From contig NZ_JBBODE010000002.1 in NCBI RefSeq assembly GCF_038002765.1, positions 1,736,001-1,800,000 on the forward strand: 64,000 nt of DNA, written 5' to 3'. Each line of letters opens with the position of its first letter. Position 1 is the stretch's first letter. Shown here piece by piece: positions 46,576-55,567 of the stretch. Origin of the DNA: Peribacillus sp. FSL H8-0477 (lineage in GTDB: Bacteria > Bacillota > Bacilli > Bacillales > DSM-1321). The notes below the pieces were generated by a model, which did not search any database, was not told the origin of the DNA, and saw only the letters and a program-made list of their open reading frames with translations. The translations under genes were made by a program, and so were the position numbers.

Positions 46576-46998
46576 TTGAATACATACGAAATTAAAAATA
46601 TTAATCCGACAGTGGAAGAATTCAAATATTTGTGTGAGTCTGTCGGTTGGAGTGACTTTATAAATTTTGAAGTGGTGGAAACATCACTAAAAAATTCGAT
46701 TTACTGTGTCACGGTCAAAGAGGATGATCAAATAGTGGGCATGGGGAGAATTGTTGGAGATGGGGCTATCTATTTCTATATACAAGATATAGTGGTCCAT
46801 CCAACCTATCAAAAAAATGGTATTGGAAAAGAAATAATGAATAAGTTGGTTGAGTATTTACATACTAATGCACCCGATAAAGCGTTTATCGGATTATTTG
46901 CCTCCCAAGGGAATGAGTCTTTTTATGAGAAATTTGACTTTAAAGATTATTCTCCTAATATGACGGGGATGTTTACAGTAATTTCAAAAAACAGCTAG
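46576..46998 (+). CDS. GNAT-family N-acetyltransferase
   Basis: 140 residues; acetyl-CoA loop VHPTYQKNGIGKEIMNKLVEYL and core end ESFYEKFDFK are typical. TTG start after TGGAGGCG. Its terminator (47006-47027) is directly followed by a group II intron. Substrate unknown. Confidence 0.87.
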   Translation: MNTYEIKNINPTVEEFKYLCESVGWSDFINFEVVETSLKNSIYCVTVKEDDQIVGMGRIVGDGAIYFYIQDIVVHPTYQKNGIGKEIMNKLVEYLHTNAPDKAFIGLFASQGNESFYEKFDFKDYSPNMTGMFTVISKNS

Positions 46999-47005
46999 AT
47001 TTTAA

Positions 47006-47028
47006 GGGTTGCTGCGGCAGCCTTTTTC
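47006..47028 (+). terminator. Terminator used as group II intron target
   Basis: GGTTGC pairs with GCAGCC and is followed by T5C. The intron 5' end lies 5 bases after the T run. Confidence 0.85.
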
Positions 47029-47031
47029 TTA

Positions 47032-48886
47032 GTGTGCCAGGCATGGCAACTATCTAGGTGGTGAAAGTCCACTGTGGGGGTAAACATCGACCAACCACTA
47101 AGGAAGCGCAAGGTACTTACCGTGAGGTAAGGGCTGGAGGAAGCGTGGAATAAAATCTTGGCTCGACGAACAGAAATCTGATACTAAGGCTCTACAAAGG
47201 GATAAGGCTCCTAAGCAAGTCAAAGTCCAAAAGATGTGCGTAACTTTGTAGAGTAAATCAGACGAGTGAAAGAGGAAAGATAGTTGTCTTACCCTGGGAG
47301 ATCTTGCGGGTGTACAACTAGTACAGTCGAAAAAGGTTAGCCGCAAGAAGTCAGCAGAAGCCATAGTAATGAAGTCATTCATGAAGGGCTGAACAATTTA
47401 TAGTGTTTCAACGCCACGAATGCATAAGTGACCTACTCCGAATGTGTTAATGGGGAAAGTATGAGCGTATCTCAAAGGATAACCAAAATGGAGCTATCAC
47501 TTATTACGTGAGAGGAAAGGAGAAACGAGTGTGGAACTTTTAGAACAGATTCTAAGTAATCAAAATATGAATGAAGCCTACTTGCGTGTCTATAAAAATA
47601 AAGGTGCTAGTGGGGTCGATGGAATAACGGTCGATGAACTGAAGCAATATCTGAAAGAGAACAAAGATGAGCTACGTCAGCGCATCAGAACAAGAAAATA
47701 CCAACCACAAGCTGCCTTAAGAGTGGAAATCCCAAAAGAAAATGGCAAGATGCGCAAGTTGGGAATACCAACAGTAGTGGATAGGGTAGTTCAACAAGCC
47801 ATTCATCAAGTTCTCAGTCCGATATTTGAAAAGCAATTTAGTGAATACAGTTACGGCTTTAGACCGAAAAGAAGTTGTGAGATGGCAATTATTAAAAGCT
47901 TGGAATTTCTAAATGATGGACACGATTGGGTAGTTGACATTGACCTTGAAAGATTCTTCGATACCGTTCATCACGATAAACTGATGCGATTTATATCCAA
48001 CACAATAAAAGACGGAGATGTCATCTCGTTAATCAGGAAATACTTAATCAGTGGAGTCATGATAAATGGAAAATATGAAGACACACCTGTCGGTACTCCG
48101 CAAGGAGGAAACCTCAGCCCATTATTGAGTAACATTATGTTAAACGAACTCGATAAGGAACTAGATAAAAGAGGACTAAGGTTCGTGAGGTACGCAGATG
48201 ATGCCCTCATCTTTGTGAAAAGTGAAAAAGCAGCGACTCGAGTAATGAGTTCAATCGTGAGATTTATAGAAGAGAAATTAGGTCTTATAGTCAACGCAGA
48301 GAAGAGTAGAATTTCACGTCCAAAAGAACTAAAATTCTTAGGATTTGGGTATTATTACGACTCTAAAAACGAGATATACCGAGTGAAACCTCATTCAACC
48401 TCCATACAGAAATTCCAAAGGAAGCTTCGACAATTAACAAAGCGGAACTGGAGTATTTCGCTAGACTATCGAATATTGAAACTTAAACAAGTCATATTCG
48501 GGTGGGTAAACTACTTCAGAATCTCAAGTATGAAAGAAGCTATAAAGCGAATTGATATGAAGCTTCGCTCCAGAATTAGAGTCATCATCTGGAAGCAATG
48601 GAAAATCACAAGGAAACAAATCAAATCGTTAATTCAACTAGGGATACCCGAAGAAGAAGCGAAAGGACTAACGTTCTGTCGGAAAGGTTTCCGGTATATC
48701 GGATTATCGAAAGTTGTTCAAAGAGCAATTTCAAACAAAAGACTAAAGCAGAGGGGACTACCCTCTGCTTTAGAACATTATCTAAAAGTACACACTGTAA
48801 TATAAATTGAACCGCCGTATACGGAACCGTATGTACGGTGGTGTGAGAGGGGCGAAAATAATTAAAATATTTTCCCTCTACTCGAT
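47032..48886 (+). mobile_element. Group II intron, class C, full length
   Basis: The 5' end GTGTGCC (47032) follows the GNAT terminator; the RNA domains I-IV precede and surround a reverse transcriptase gene at 47531. After it, ACCGCCGTATACGG...CCGTATGTACGGTGGT (48811-48842) is domain V and the GAGAGGGG...CCCTCT stem is domain VI. The 3' end is estimated from the CTCTACTCGAT motif and may be off by several bases. Placement behind an intrinsic terminator and an intron protein without an endonuclease domain are the marks of class C. The first 149 bases recur identically at 63852-64000. Confidence 0.9.
47531..48805 (+). CDS. ltrA: Group II intron reverse transcriptase/maturase
   Basis: 424 residues. 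RT blocks: GASGVDGITVDELKQYL, LGIPTVVDRVVQQAI, YSYGFRPKRSCEMAI, VVDIDLERFFDTVHHDKLM, GTPQGGNLSPLLSNIMLNELD and RYADDALIF (catalytic YADD); then the maturase X domain around IFGWVNYFRISSMKEAIKRID. It ends there without an HNH endonuclease domain, as in class C. GTG start after AAAGGAGAAACGA. The gene is intact, so the intron is likely active. Confidence 0.95.
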   Translation: MELLEQILSNQNMNEAYLRVYKNKGASGVDGITVDELKQYLKENKDELRQRIRTRKYQPQAALRVEIPKENGKMRKLGIPTVVDRVVQQAIHQVLSPIFEKQFSEYSYGFRPKRSCEMAIIKSLEFLNDGHDWVVDIDLERFFDTVHHDKLMRFISNTIKDGDVISLIRKYLISGVMINGKYEDTPVGTPQGGNLSPLLSNIMLNELDKELDKRGLRFVRYADDALIFVKSEKAATRVMSSIVRFIEEKLGLIVNAEKSRISRPKELKFLGFGYYYDSKNEIYRVKPHSTSIQKFQRKLRQLTKRNWSISLDYRILKLKQVIFGWVNYFRISSMKEAIKRIDMKLRSRIRVIIWKQWKITRKQIKSLIQLGIPEEEAKGLTFCRKGFRYIGLSKVVQRAISNKRLKQRGLPSALEHYLKVHTVI

Positions 48887-48967
48887 TTTACCTAATAGAA
48901 TATTAGCTCAATAGGGTTATGGTAAAATTAAGGTATTTAAATAAATAAAAATGAAGGAGGAAATACG

Positions 48968-49726
48968 CTGAAGAAGCTAATGATCCTAACATGTATTATT
49001 GTGGGGATGACTGCTTGTGGAAATGAAGATACAAAAGAGCAAAATCCAGAAAATAATGTTGAAACGAAAGAGTCAGATACAGTGAAAAATGAACCTGTTA
49101 ATCCGAGTTCAAATGCGGCAAGTGGCAGTAAGACTGAAAAAGTGGATTTTCAAAGTATCATTCCAACAGATTGGGATATTAAGTTACCAGAGGGGGTTCC
49201 CGTAACCGAAGGAAAATATTTAACTGCAATCGCGGATTCTAAAAAAAATCTAGTAACCTTCAAATTTTATACAACAGACAAACAATTAGAGATAAACGAT
49301 TCAAACATAAAAAAAATTGGCGATTTTGTCGGCCAATTAGTCATTACGAATTATCCAACGGTAAAATCAGCTAGTGAAGAAATAGATCAAACTGTATTTA
49401 GTGAGGGGAAAGCTGTAGATTTAGGGTTTGGTATAACTGGGTATCAAGATGCAGGAGCAGGCTCATTATTTACAAGTTGGAATGAAGGACGCTGGGCCAT
49501 TATAGCACGTTCCGCAACAGAAAAGTCAGAAGAAAGTGCAGCGATAGCGAAAGAAACTGTGGAGTTTTTGGAATCCTATATGCTCCCGATTCCAAAACAA
49601 TATGGATTTTTGCATATTGATGCAACACATAAAGGCAGCCTGGCAAAATGGCAAAAAGAAAACTATGTTTATACGCTTACGGATTTTGGTGACAACACCC
49701 TTAATTGGCTTGTAACTTTTGAATGA
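48968..49726 (+). CDS. Lipoprotein of unknown function, apparent CTG start
   Basis: Lipid-anchored protein: short signal with KK and hydrophobic core, then the lipobox MTAC. A charged, Glu/Asn/Ser-rich linker (about 20-50) follows, then a soluble domain (TDWDIKLPEGVPVTEGKYLTAIADS...). AAGGAGG (48954-48960) lies 7 bases before CTG 48968 and 19 before ATG 48980; only the CTG start gives the N-terminal double lysine of a signal peptide, so I choose it. Family not recognised. It follows the group II intron and ends at a terminator (49736-49762). Confidence 0.7.
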   Translation: MKKLMILTCIIVGMTACGNEDTKEQNPENNVETKESDTVKNEPVNPSSNAASGSKTEKVDFQSIIPTDWDIKLPEGVPVTEGKYLTAIADSKKNLVTFKFYTTDKQLEINDSNIKKIGDFVGQLVITNYPTVKSASEEIDQTVFSEGKAVDLGFGITGYQDAGAGSLFTSWNEGRWAIIARSATEKSEESAAIAKETVEFLESYMLPIPKQYGFLHIDATHKGSLAKWQKENYVYTLTDFGDNTLNWLVTFE

Positions 49727-49735
49727 AATAACCTA

Positions 49736-49763
49736 AGACCGTCCAATCGACGGTCTTTATTAT
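49736..49763 (+). terminator. Intrinsic terminator
   Basis: AGACCGTC/GACGGTCT stem followed by TTATT. Confidence 0.88.
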
Positions 49764-49882
49764 ATGACGTCTCTAAATAGGGAGAAACAGAGTTTCGCTA
49801 GTGAAATAGTTTACAGGATTGGTCGAACTTGATTTTCTTCATATTCGACAGATACAAAGTGTAATAGCAGCTGGAATTTTAG

Positions 49883-50950
49883 TTATTCGACTTTAACGGT
49901 AATCTTATCTATAGCATTGTAACCATAGCCTTTTCTATTCCATAGGGGTTTCCCTGGTTGACGATTGCCTTCGGTATCGGTAGCTCTTGTTTTTATGGTG
50001 TACTCTCCTTTTTTCAAAGCGTTCCATGTATAAGTCCAACGAACCCAAGCATGTTTTTTAGGTGTGTTAGAAAGCTTGCATGGATCCCAAGTTTGACCAC
50101 CATCCATACTTATTTCTACCGTGGCAATTTTTCCTTCGCCTGTCCAGGCTATTCCGTTTATTTTATAAATTCCAGTGTTCAATAATTGTCTATCTAGGGG
50201 GAATTGGATGGTTGAGTTAACGTTTATAGTCGTGACAGGAAATTTCCCACTATCGTTTTCTTGGTTTGGATAGTAAATGTAATCGACTGTTTGGAATGGG
50301 CCTTTAAATTCCTTTTCTATGACAACGATTTTCTTTATCCATTTTACAGACGCCATTCCATACCATCCGGGTACTATTAATCTAAGTGGGAACCCGTGTT
50401 TGAAGGATAAAGGGTGGTTATTATATTCATAGGCGATAATGGTATCTTCATCGAGAGCTTTTTCTATCGGCAGGCTTCGTGTGAAATTATATACGTTGTT
50501 AGAGTCAGTTCTTGGACCATTATCATACCCTTCAAAAACAATTTCTTTTGTATGATCGAGCATTCCTGCGTATTGTAATAATGTTCTCAGGGGTACGCCT
50601 TTCCAAATTCCTTGACTGATTGCACCTTTTCCCATTTGCTCCCCAAACACCTTTGGTTTGAAAAGTTCCCGCTTATCACCAGAACATTCTAAAACGACTT
50701 TAATGGTTTTTGATGGCATAGCGTAAATCTGTTCTAATGAAAAAACGGAAGGATTCTGTACATGCCCGTCGATTGGAAGAAAATAAAAGGATGATGAAAA
50801 AGCAGGGTAAGGAAAATGATTTCTTCTATAAAATAATTTATCAGATACCAGATCTTCAGCAACAAAATGAATAGGTGTTTCTTGATTTTCTGGTACCAAC
50901 GTTTTAGTAATAAGATAAGGTTTAACTTTCTTTGAATCTGAATTTGTCAG
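49883..50950 (-). CDS. Sulfite-oxidase-fold molybdopterin oxidoreductase, apparent CTG start
   Basis: Molybdenum-cofactor enzyme of the sulfite oxidase superfamily. The cofactor cysteine is in VVLECSGDKRELFKP; GAISQGIWKGVPLRTLLQYAG, PLSFKHGFPLRLIVPGWYG and the dimerisation domain (ISMDGGQTWDPCKL, WVRWTYTW) follow. I place the start at CTG 50950, 7 bases after AAAGGAGG; ATG 50986 in frame has no site and the AAAGGAGG would lie inside it. No Tat signal, so cytoplasmic. No cytochrome partner gene nearby. The exact substrate (sulfite, or another S/N-oxide) is unknown. Confidence 0.85.
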   Translation of the reverse strand: MTNSDSKKVKPYLITKTLVPENQETPIHFVAEDLVSDKLFYRRNHFPYPAFSSSFYFLPIDGHVQNPSVFSLEQIYAMPSKTIKVVLECSGDKRELFKPKVFGEQMGKGAISQGIWKGVPLRTLLQYAGMLDHTKEIVFEGYDNGPRTDSNNVYNFTRSLPIEKALDEDTIIAYEYNNHPLSFKHGFPLRLIVPGWYGMASVKWIKKIVVIEKEFKGPFQTVDYIYYPNQENDSGKFPVTTINVNSTIQFPLDRQLLNTGIYKINGIAWTGEGKIATVEISMDGGQTWDPCKLSNTPKKHAWVRWTYTWNALKKGEYTIKTRATDTEGNRQPGKPLWNRKGYGYNAIDKITVKVE

Positions 50951-51051
50951 ATGAATACCTCCTTTAAAACGAAGTTGTTTTGTCATTTATATGTAAACGA
51001 TGCGAAACAAATGCTTTCTTCAAGCATTGAACAAGGGTTTCATTACTTAAA

Positions 51052-51083
51052 GAGACGATTCAGATACTGAATCGTCTCTTTCG
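51052..51083. terminator. Bidirectional terminator
   Basis: AGAGACGATTCAG pairs with CTGAATCGTCTCT across ATA; A and T tracts on the flanks. Confidence 0.92.
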
Positions 51084-51088
51084 TATAA

Positions 51089-51952
51089 TCACTGTTTTGT
51101 TTGCGCTTTTCTTGGTTTGCTTTTTTTGCTATTTTTGGTATTTCGGTATTGTGAAGGAGACATATTTGTTACGCGTTTAAATGACTGTGCAAAAAATGAT
51201 TGAGAAGAAAATCCAGTAATGGCTGAGATATTAGATATTGGGTAGTTAGTAGTTTCCAATAATATCTTACTTTCTCGAATACGCATTTGGATGAGGTATT
51301 CAATCGGTGAAACACCAAAGGCCTTCTTGAATGAATGAGAAAGGTAATATTTGTTGATATGTCCAACTTCAGCTAAAGTATCTAAATTGATTTCTTCACG
51401 AAAATGCTGCTTAATATAATTTTTGATATAGGCCATGTCTTTACTGATTTTTTCAGAAGAAGTTTTCTCTAGGGAAAAGTTTTTTGTCCTCATCATTTTG
51501 AGTAGTACAATCTCTAAAATATTTTCAATAATTAACTCGTAATCTTCTTTTTGGTTTAGTACTTCTTTCATCAACTGCTGTAAAAAGAGTGTGATGTCAT
51601 GTTCTTGTTTATAATTGAAAAATGAGACTTGTGATCCCGGGTCATCAGCTGCTGAAAAGGCAAGTCCTTGGATACCAAGAACAATATATTCGAGGGGATA
51701 ATCCGAGCTGGACTTCTCTGTGTGCTCAATATTCGGGTTGATAACGATTAAATCATATTCTTTGATGGATACTTCTTTATTGGAGTAGATAAAGGTACCT
51801 TTTCCCTTGGTAATATACAAGAGTTCCGTAAAGTGATGCGTATGGTTGATGCTGTACCAGTCTTTTCCATATTTTGATTTGGTTACATAGAGAAGTTTTA
51901 CTGGCAGATGGCCTCGTTTAGATGGTGGAATCTCATAGATCTCATTAGACAA
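51089..51952 (-). CDS. AraC-family regulator of the galactosyl-HexNAc operon
   Basis: 287 residues: an N-terminal cupin sensor domain (HTHHFTELLYITKGKGTFIY) and two C-terminal AraC helix-turn-helix motifs (LDTLAEVGHINKYYLSHSFK, ISAITGFSSQSFFAQSFKRV). ATG start upstream region carries AGGAGGGC. Divergent from the sugar transporter operon at 52120, so it is the likely activator, with an oligosaccharide or its breakdown product as inducer. Confidence 0.9.
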   Translation of the reverse strand: MSNEIYEIPPSKRGHLPVKLLYVTKSKYGKDWYSINHTHHFTELLYITKGKGTFIYSNKEVSIKEYDLIVINPNIEHTEKSSSDYPLEYIVLGIQGLAFSAADDPGSQVSFFNYKQEHDITLFLQQLMKEVLNQKEDYELIIENILEIVLLKMMRTKNFSLEKTSSEKISKDMAYIKNYIKQHFREEINLDTLAEVGHINKYYLSHSFKKAFGVSPIEYLIQMRIRESKILLETTNYPISNISAITGFSSQSFFAQSFKRVTNMSPSQYRNTKNSKKSKPRKAQTKQ

Positions 51953-52056
51953 ATGAAGCCCTCCTTTATCAAGTAAGCTCTTTTCATTAAGTATAATTTT
52001 TTTAGTGAATTATTACAACGAAAGCAAGATATATAAAAAACAGAACAAGATGTATA

Positions 52057-52085
52057 TTGTGGAAACGTTTTCTGATTACTATAAT
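52057..52085 (+). promoter_or_regulatory. Operon promoter with overlapping cre site
   Basis: -10 TATAAT (52080-52085) and a weak -35 TTGTGG (52057-52062) with 17-bp spacing. TGGAAACGTTTTCT (52060-52073), a near-palindromic cre, fills the spacer. The poor -35 fits AraC activation and the cre fits CcpA repression. Confidence 0.65.
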
Positions 52086-52119
52086 TTAGCTAGAAAGAGA
52101 AAAGAGGGGGACCAATAAG

Positions 52120-53457
52120 ATGAAAAAGAAATTTTTGTTAACTGGTATAGTAGCCTTATTATCTGTTAGTTTACTGGCTTGTCAAAGTAGTAAAGTTGAT
52201 GATTCTAGCAGTGGAAAAGCCTCCGGTGGAAAGGAAACTCTTCACGTAGCTGCATTGGAATCAGCATATGGTAAAGAAATGTGGACCAAAGTGATTGATG
52301 CTTATGAAGCAGCAAATCCGAAGATTGAAGTGGAATTGACGGTAGATAAGAATCTAGAAGAAGTGATAAGTCCGAATATGAAAGCAGGAAATTATCCGGA
52401 TGTGGTTTTATTAGCTACTGGAAGAAAATTAGCACTAACAGAAACATTAATTAAAGACCAAGCTTTAGAGGATATTACCGATGTTCTAGAGATGAACGTT
52501 TTTAATGAGGAGGTCAAAGTTAAGGATAAATTAGTTCCTGGTTTTACTGATACCCTGGCAACAAATCCTTATGAAGATGGTAAAACGTATATGGCGCCGG
52601 CGTTCTATAGTCCAACTGGGCTGTTTTATAATGAAGGGTTGTTAAAAGAAAAAGGGTGGGAAGTACCGAAGACCTGGAATGAGATGTGGGACTTAGGGGA
52701 GAAAGCGAAGGCAGAAGGAATTTCCTTATTTACGTACCCTACAACCGGTTACTTCGATGCCTTTTTCTATTCCTTACTTTTCGAAGTAGGAGGACCCGAA
52801 TTCTACAATAAAGCGATGAAATATGAAGATGGTATTTGGGAATCTGCAGAAGCAACGAAAGTATTTGAAATTATCGGAAAATTGGCGAAATATACAGAAC
52901 CTACAACGGTTGCCAATGCCAATGACAAGGACTTTACAAAAAATCAACAATTGATTCTCGATAATAAGGCACTTTTCATGCCAAATGGGACATGGGTTGT
53001 TGGCGAAATGGGTGAAGCACCAAAAGCTGATGGTTTTGAATGGGGAATGACTGCTTTACCAGCAATTGAAGATGGTGGAGACCGTTACGCATTTACGTTC
53101 TTCGAACAAATATGGATTCCAGCAGCAGCTAAAAATAAACAAGCGGCTAAGGAGTTCATGACATATATGTATTCAGATGAAGCAGCTGCTATTTTTGCAG
53201 AAGCCGGTGCGATTCAGCCAATTGAAGGAATCTCTGAAAAACTAACGGGTGACAATAAACTTTTCTATAGTATATATGATTCAGGAGCAATAGCTGGTAT
53301 GGGCGGCTTTGCAGCAACGGATTCTGTAGAGGGTGTCAGCATGGCAGATACGTTATTTGGTTCTATTAATAGCATTGTAACGGGTGATAAAAATGTAGAT
53401 GACTGGAAAAAGGCAGTCGAAAATGTCAGTGATCAATTGCGCTCTGCATTAAAATAA
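52120..53457 (+). CDS. Sugar ABC transporter substrate-binding lipoprotein
   Basis: 445-residue extracellular solute-binding protein, family 1. Signal peptide with lipobox LLAC (cysteine about residue 21), then a Ser/Gly linker and the binding domain: VIDAYEAANPKIEVELTVDK, MAPAFYSPTGLFYNEGLLKE, PKTWNEMWDLGEKAKAEG, FEWGMTALPAIEDGGDRYAF. It resembles N-acetylglucosamine/diacetylchitobiose-binding proteins. Together with the GH35, kinase, isomerase and deacetylase genes downstream, it likely binds a beta-galactosyl-HexNAc disaccharide. ATG after GAGGGGGACC. Confidence 0.9.
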   Translation: MKKKFLLTGIVALLSVSLLACQSSKVDDSSSGKASGGKETLHVAALESAYGKEMWTKVIDAYEAANPKIEVELTVDKNLEEVISPNMKAGNYPDVVLLATGRKLALTETLIKDQALEDITDVLEMNVFNEEVKVKDKLVPGFTDTLATNPYEDGKTYMAPAFYSPTGLFYNEGLLKEKGWEVPKTWNEMWDLGEKAKAEGISLFTYPTTGYFDAFFYSLLFEVGGPEFYNKAMKYEDGIWESAEATKVFEIIGKLAKYTEPTTVANANDKDFTKNQQLILDNKALFMPNGTWVVGEMGEAPKADGFEWGMTALPAIEDGGDRYAFTFFEQIWIPAAAKNKQAAKEFMTYMYSDEAAAIFAEAGAIQPIEGISEKLTGDNKLFYSIYDSGAIAGMGGFAATDSVEGVSMADTLFGSINSIVTGDKNVDDWKKAVENVSDQLRSALK

Positions 53458-53482
53458 ACTAGTTTTATCGTTTTAAGTAGGA

Positions 53483-53507
53483 TAACGGTGGGATCCCCCC
53501 ACCGTTA
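53483..53507 (+). promoter_or_regulatory. Intercistronic hairpin after the binding-protein gene
   Basis: TAACGGTGGG pairs perfectly with CCCACCGTTA across ATCCC, with no T run. Such hairpins protect the upstream mRNA so that more binding protein than permease is made. Confidence 0.75.
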
Positions 53508-53531
53508 CATTCATTAGTTGAGGTGATTGTA

Positions 53532-54422
53532 ATGAATAAAAAGAAAGAGAAAAGGATATTTATTTTTGTTTGTACAGCACCAGCAGTGATTTTATTATCC
53601 ATCTTTATGATTGTACCTACAATTGAGGTATTTAGGATGTCTCTTTATAAGTGGGGAGGATTTTCTAATAATAAGGTGTTTGTTGGGTTAGATAATTTCA
53701 AAATTTTATGGAATGATATGAATTTTATTCGGGCACTGCAAAACAGTATTGTTTTAATTGTAATTGTTACACTCATCACCATGGTTGCAGCGATTTTATT
53801 TGCTACGTTGTTAACGAGAGAAAATATGAAGGGAAATAATTTTTTTCGAGTTATTTTCTATATCCCTAATATTTTGTCCATTGTGGTTATTGCTGGAATT
53901 TTCTCAGCCATTTACGATCCAACTACTGGATTGTTGAATAATCTTCTTGCGTTATTTAATCTAGAAAGTCTTCAGAAAATGTGGCTCGGCAATCAAAAGA
54001 TAGCTATCTACAGCATAGGAGCAGCGTTGGTTTGGCAAGCGATTGGTTATTATATGGTGATGTACATGTCAAGTATAGCAAGTATTCCGGAAAGTTACTA
54101 TGAGGCTTCTGCTTTGGAAGGAGCGGGACGATTCCAGCAATTTTTCAGCATTACGTTACCGTTGATTTGGAATAACATTCGAACCACATTAACCTTCTTC
54201 ATAATCAGTACGATTAATTTAAGCTTTCTACTTGTCCAATCGATGACCGGCGGTGGGCCTGACGGATCGACAGAAGTTTTTTTAAGCTACATGTATAAGC
54301 AGGCATACACCAATTCTTCATACGGGTATGGTATGGCCATTGGAGTAGTGATTTTCCTATTTTCATTTGCGTTATCTGCGATTGTAAGCCGGATCACCAA
54401 ACGAGAAGTGCTAGAGTTTTAA
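53532..54422 (+). CDS. Sugar ABC transporter permease, MalF type
   Basis: 296 residues with six spans; the EAA loop is YYEASALEGAGRFQQFFSITLPLIWNNIRTT. PAVILLSIFMIVPTIEVFRMSLYKW at the N-terminus is characteristic of MalF/UgpA-like permeases. ATG 53532 follows TTGAGGTG; an in-frame GTG at 53523 lies in that site. Second gene of the operon. Confidence 0.93.
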   Translation: MNKKKEKRIFIFVCTAPAVILLSIFMIVPTIEVFRMSLYKWGGFSNNKVFVGLDNFKILWNDMNFIRALQNSIVLIVIVTLITMVAAILFATLLTRENMKGNNFFRVIFYIPNILSIVVIAGIFSAIYDPTTGLLNNLLALFNLESLQKMWLGNQKIAIYSIGAALVWQAIGYYMVMYMSSIASIPESYYEASALEGAGRFQQFFSITLPLIWNNIRTTLTFFIISTINLSFLLVQSMTGGGPDGSTEVFLSYMYKQAYTNSSYGYGMAIGVVIFLFSFALSAIVSRITKREVLEF

Positions 54423-54437
54423 GGGGGTTTATGAACA

Positions 54438-55319
54438 ATGAAAACAAAAAAAGGAATGAGTGCAGAAACAGCTTATCGGTTGTTTATCTATGTCGCACTA
54501 ATTACATTAGCTATCTCGATAATTATCCCTGTAGCATGGGTTTTCTTAGCTTCAATAAAGCAAAACTCGGAATTTTACGGAAGTCCATGGGAGATGCCAA
54601 ATGGGTTCTATTTTCAGAATTTTATAGATGCATTCCAAAAGGCAAACATGGGTACCTACATGTTAAACTCCGTCATGGTGACGGCTTTAGCCCTGATTAT
54701 TTTATTGGTTGTTGCTCTTCCAGCTGCCTATGTATTGGCCAGATATACCTTTAGAGGAAGTAACTTCATGAATGGTTTGTTCAAAGCGGGATTATTTATC
54801 AATGTGAACTATATTGTCGTACCGATCTTCTTAATGTTATTAAACGGGGATACCTTCTTCCGAGAGCAATTTGGGGATGGTTTCTTATTAGACAATTTAT
54901 TTGTGTTAGCAGTGGCATATGCTGCAACAGCATTACCTTTCACAATATATTTGTTATCCAGCTATTTTCAATCACTTCCTTCGAGTTATGAAGAAGCAGC
55001 GTTGGTTGATGGAGCCGGATATTTCAAAACCATGATTTTGATAATGATTCCGATGGCGAGACCAAGTATTATAGCCGTTATATTATTTAATTTTCTTTCC
55101 TTTTGGAATGAATACATAATTGCTTTAACCTTAATTCCAGGTCCCAATAAAACATTAACTGTTGGACTCATGAACTTAATGGCAGCACAAAAATCTGCTG
55201 CTAATTATGGTCAGATGTATGCAGGAATGGTACTGGTCATGCTGCCAACCTTGATTTTATACATACTAGTACAAAAGAAATTAACACAAGGAATGACCCT
55301 TGGTGGATTAAAGGACTAA
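54438..55319 (+). CDS. Sugar ABC transporter permease, MalG type
   Basis: 293 residues, six spans, with EEAALVDGAGYFKTMILIMIPMARPSIIAV as the EAA loop and VQKKLTQGMTLGGLKD at the C-terminus, typical of MalG-type permeases. It pairs with the preceding permease (15 bp apart). ATG follows AAGGGGGTTTATGAACA. No ATPase gene follows; as with many Bacillus sugar importers, a shared MsmX-type ATPase elsewhere is expected. Confidence 0.94.
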   Translation: MKTKKGMSAETAYRLFIYVALITLAISIIIPVAWVFLASIKQNSEFYGSPWEMPNGFYFQNFIDAFQKANMGTYMLNSVMVTALALIILLVVALPAAYVLARYTFRGSNFMNGLFKAGLFINVNYIVVPIFLMLLNGDTFFREQFGDGFLLDNLFVLAVAYAATALPFTIYLLSSYFQSLPSSYEEAALVDGAGYFKTMILIMIPMARPSIIAVILFNFLSFWNEYIIALTLIPGPNKTLTVGLMNLMAAQKSAANYGQMYAGMVLVMLPTLILYILVQKKLTQGMTLGGLKD

Positions 55320-55356
55320 GAATCGCCTGATAAAATCCGAAGGGAGGACGTATTCA

Positions 55357-55524
55357 ATGAAGAGTAGTCTTATAGTTATTTTAAAGATTGTTATTTTTAT
55401 TAGTTGTCTATCTTTAATTATTATTGGACAAAAAACAGTCGGTAAACTTGAATTAGGCATGATGTTATTGGGGTTAGCCGGACTCTTAGGGCTCCTTTAC
55501 AATTACAATCGGAAATATGTATAA
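55357..55524 (+). CDS. Small membrane protein, 55 residues, in sugar operon
   Basis: MKSSLIVILKIVIFISCLSL... with two hydrophobic segments (about 5-24 and 33-49) around a GQKTVGKLELG turn, ending in YNYNRKYV. GGGAGG lies 8 bases before ATG, and it sits in-operon between permease and beta-galactosidase genes. It resembles a short family often found beside Firmicutes sugar ABC transporters (DUF6903, from memory). A transporter accessory role is a guess. Confidence 0.8.
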   Translation: MKSSLIVILKIVIFISCLSLIIIGQKTVGKLELGMMLLGLAGLLGLLYNYNRKYV

Positions 55525-55567
55525 AAAGAATCAGAATCAATAGATTCCAGAATGGAGAGGCGTTTAG

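Noticed and set aside
47098..47382. Minus-strand 94-residue frame
   Set aside because: It lies in the structured 5' RNA of the group II intron.
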